In this document: piece by piece, positions 24,043 to 24,321 of the stretch | How the letters are laid out: every line of letters begins with the position of its first letter | How positions within the stretch are numbered: position 1 is the stretch's first letter | DNA from: DTU013 sp964490975 | GTDB taxonomy: Bacteria; Bacillota; Clostridia; Acetivibrionales; DTU013 | Direction of reading: 5' to 3' | Assembly (NCBI GenBank): GCA_964490975.1 | Contig: CAZBEQ010000052.1 | Coordinates: 1 to 24,321 of the forward strand | DNA: 24,321 nucleotides | The notes under the pieces: generated by a model | Databases searched by the model: none | Told to the model about the DNA's origin: nothing | The model's input: the letters and a program-made list of their open reading frames with translations, nothing else | Translations under genes and position numbers: made by a program

Positions 24043-24321
24043 TAGTGAATTTTATTAAGTTGCCAAGGAATATTTGTGAAACTATATCTTATCAAGTCGC
24101 CAACTAATATCATTGGAAACTACTTTTAAAAGTACTTTTGACAGATTAAAAGAATTATCAATCCGATATACCAATAATCTATATCTATTTAAAAAATTGT
24201 CTTCCAATTTTTCAACCACTATATAATTATATATTTACATAATTATTGATGTGTTTTTTCTTGTTATCTTCTATCCTGAAAACTCCTGGTACCCGAGTCA
24301 GAGCACAAAAACTCTACCCAG
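24043..24321. other. AT-rich noncoding tail
   Basis: No gene, tRNA or convincing hairpin is visible in these 279 bases. Base composition is clearly more AT-rich than the neighbouring genes. A palindrome ACTTTTAAAAGT lies near 24122. On the minus strand one frame is open from the window edge for about 17 codons, too little to call a gene end. Confidence 0.5.

Noticed and set aside
24245..24321. 3' end of a minus-strand gene entering from the right edge
   Set aside because: Only about 17 open codons with no recognisable residues and no terminator; it could be chance.

Overview
The window reads as part of a Gram-positive anaerobe of the class Clostridia. Evidence: strong AGGAGG-type ribosome binding sites, TTG starts with good Shine-Dalgarno spacing, a cobalamin riboswitch over corrinoid salvage genes, a putative clostridial (Re)-citrate synthase beside an Aquifex-type aconitase, a LytTR/GHKL regulatory remnant and a zinc-ribbon membrane protein. 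I cannot fix genus or species from the sequence.

Layout. (1) 1-480: noncoding leader with two arrays of short tandem repeats (20 bp and 11 bp units). (2) 481-3560: aspartate-family operon with a PheB-like ACT protein, homoserine dehydrogenase and aspartokinase. (3) 3572-9434: cobalamin riboswitch with terminator, then a corrinoid adenosylation, uptake and assembly operon (cobO, BtuF-like lipoprotein, BtuC-like permease, BtuD-like ATPase with an extra C-terminal domain, cobU, cobS). (4) 9467-10934: an ECF S component with its own sigma-A promoter, then an MBL-fold hydrolase. (5) 10931-13845: a decaying regulatory and surface-protein island. It holds a LytTR response regulator whose GHKL kinase survives only as a start codon and a C-terminal stub, a divergent degenerate receiver protein that lacks the phosphoacceptor Asp, a frameshifted signal-peptide/InlB-repeat surface protein, and a 306-bp element with 30-bp inverted termini. 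(6) 13846-15126: a membrane chemoreceptor without an extracellular sensor domain. (7) 15230-21046: a citrate-forming locus with (Re)-type citrate synthase-like enzyme, aconitase, GntR/FCD regulator and a second, classical (Si)-type citrate synthase. A strong promoter in front is overlaid by an array of TTGTAT/ATACAA half-sites, a likely operator. (8) 21078-24321: a large zinc-ribbon membrane-anchored protein, tRNA-Glu(CUC) and an AT-rich tail.

How the genes work together. Regions 2 and 7 serve amino-acid supply: oxaloacetate/aspartate to threonine and methionine in region 2, and acetyl-CoA plus oxaloacetate to citrate and isocitrate, presumably towards 2-oxoglutarate and glutamate, in region 7. 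Region 3 salvages and completes adenosylcobalamin under B12 feedback. The most notable points are the two unrelated citrate synthase folds around one local regulator, the multi-half-site operator, and the traceable decay of region 5, where one base change appears to have removed a start codon while keeping the overlapping upstream stop.
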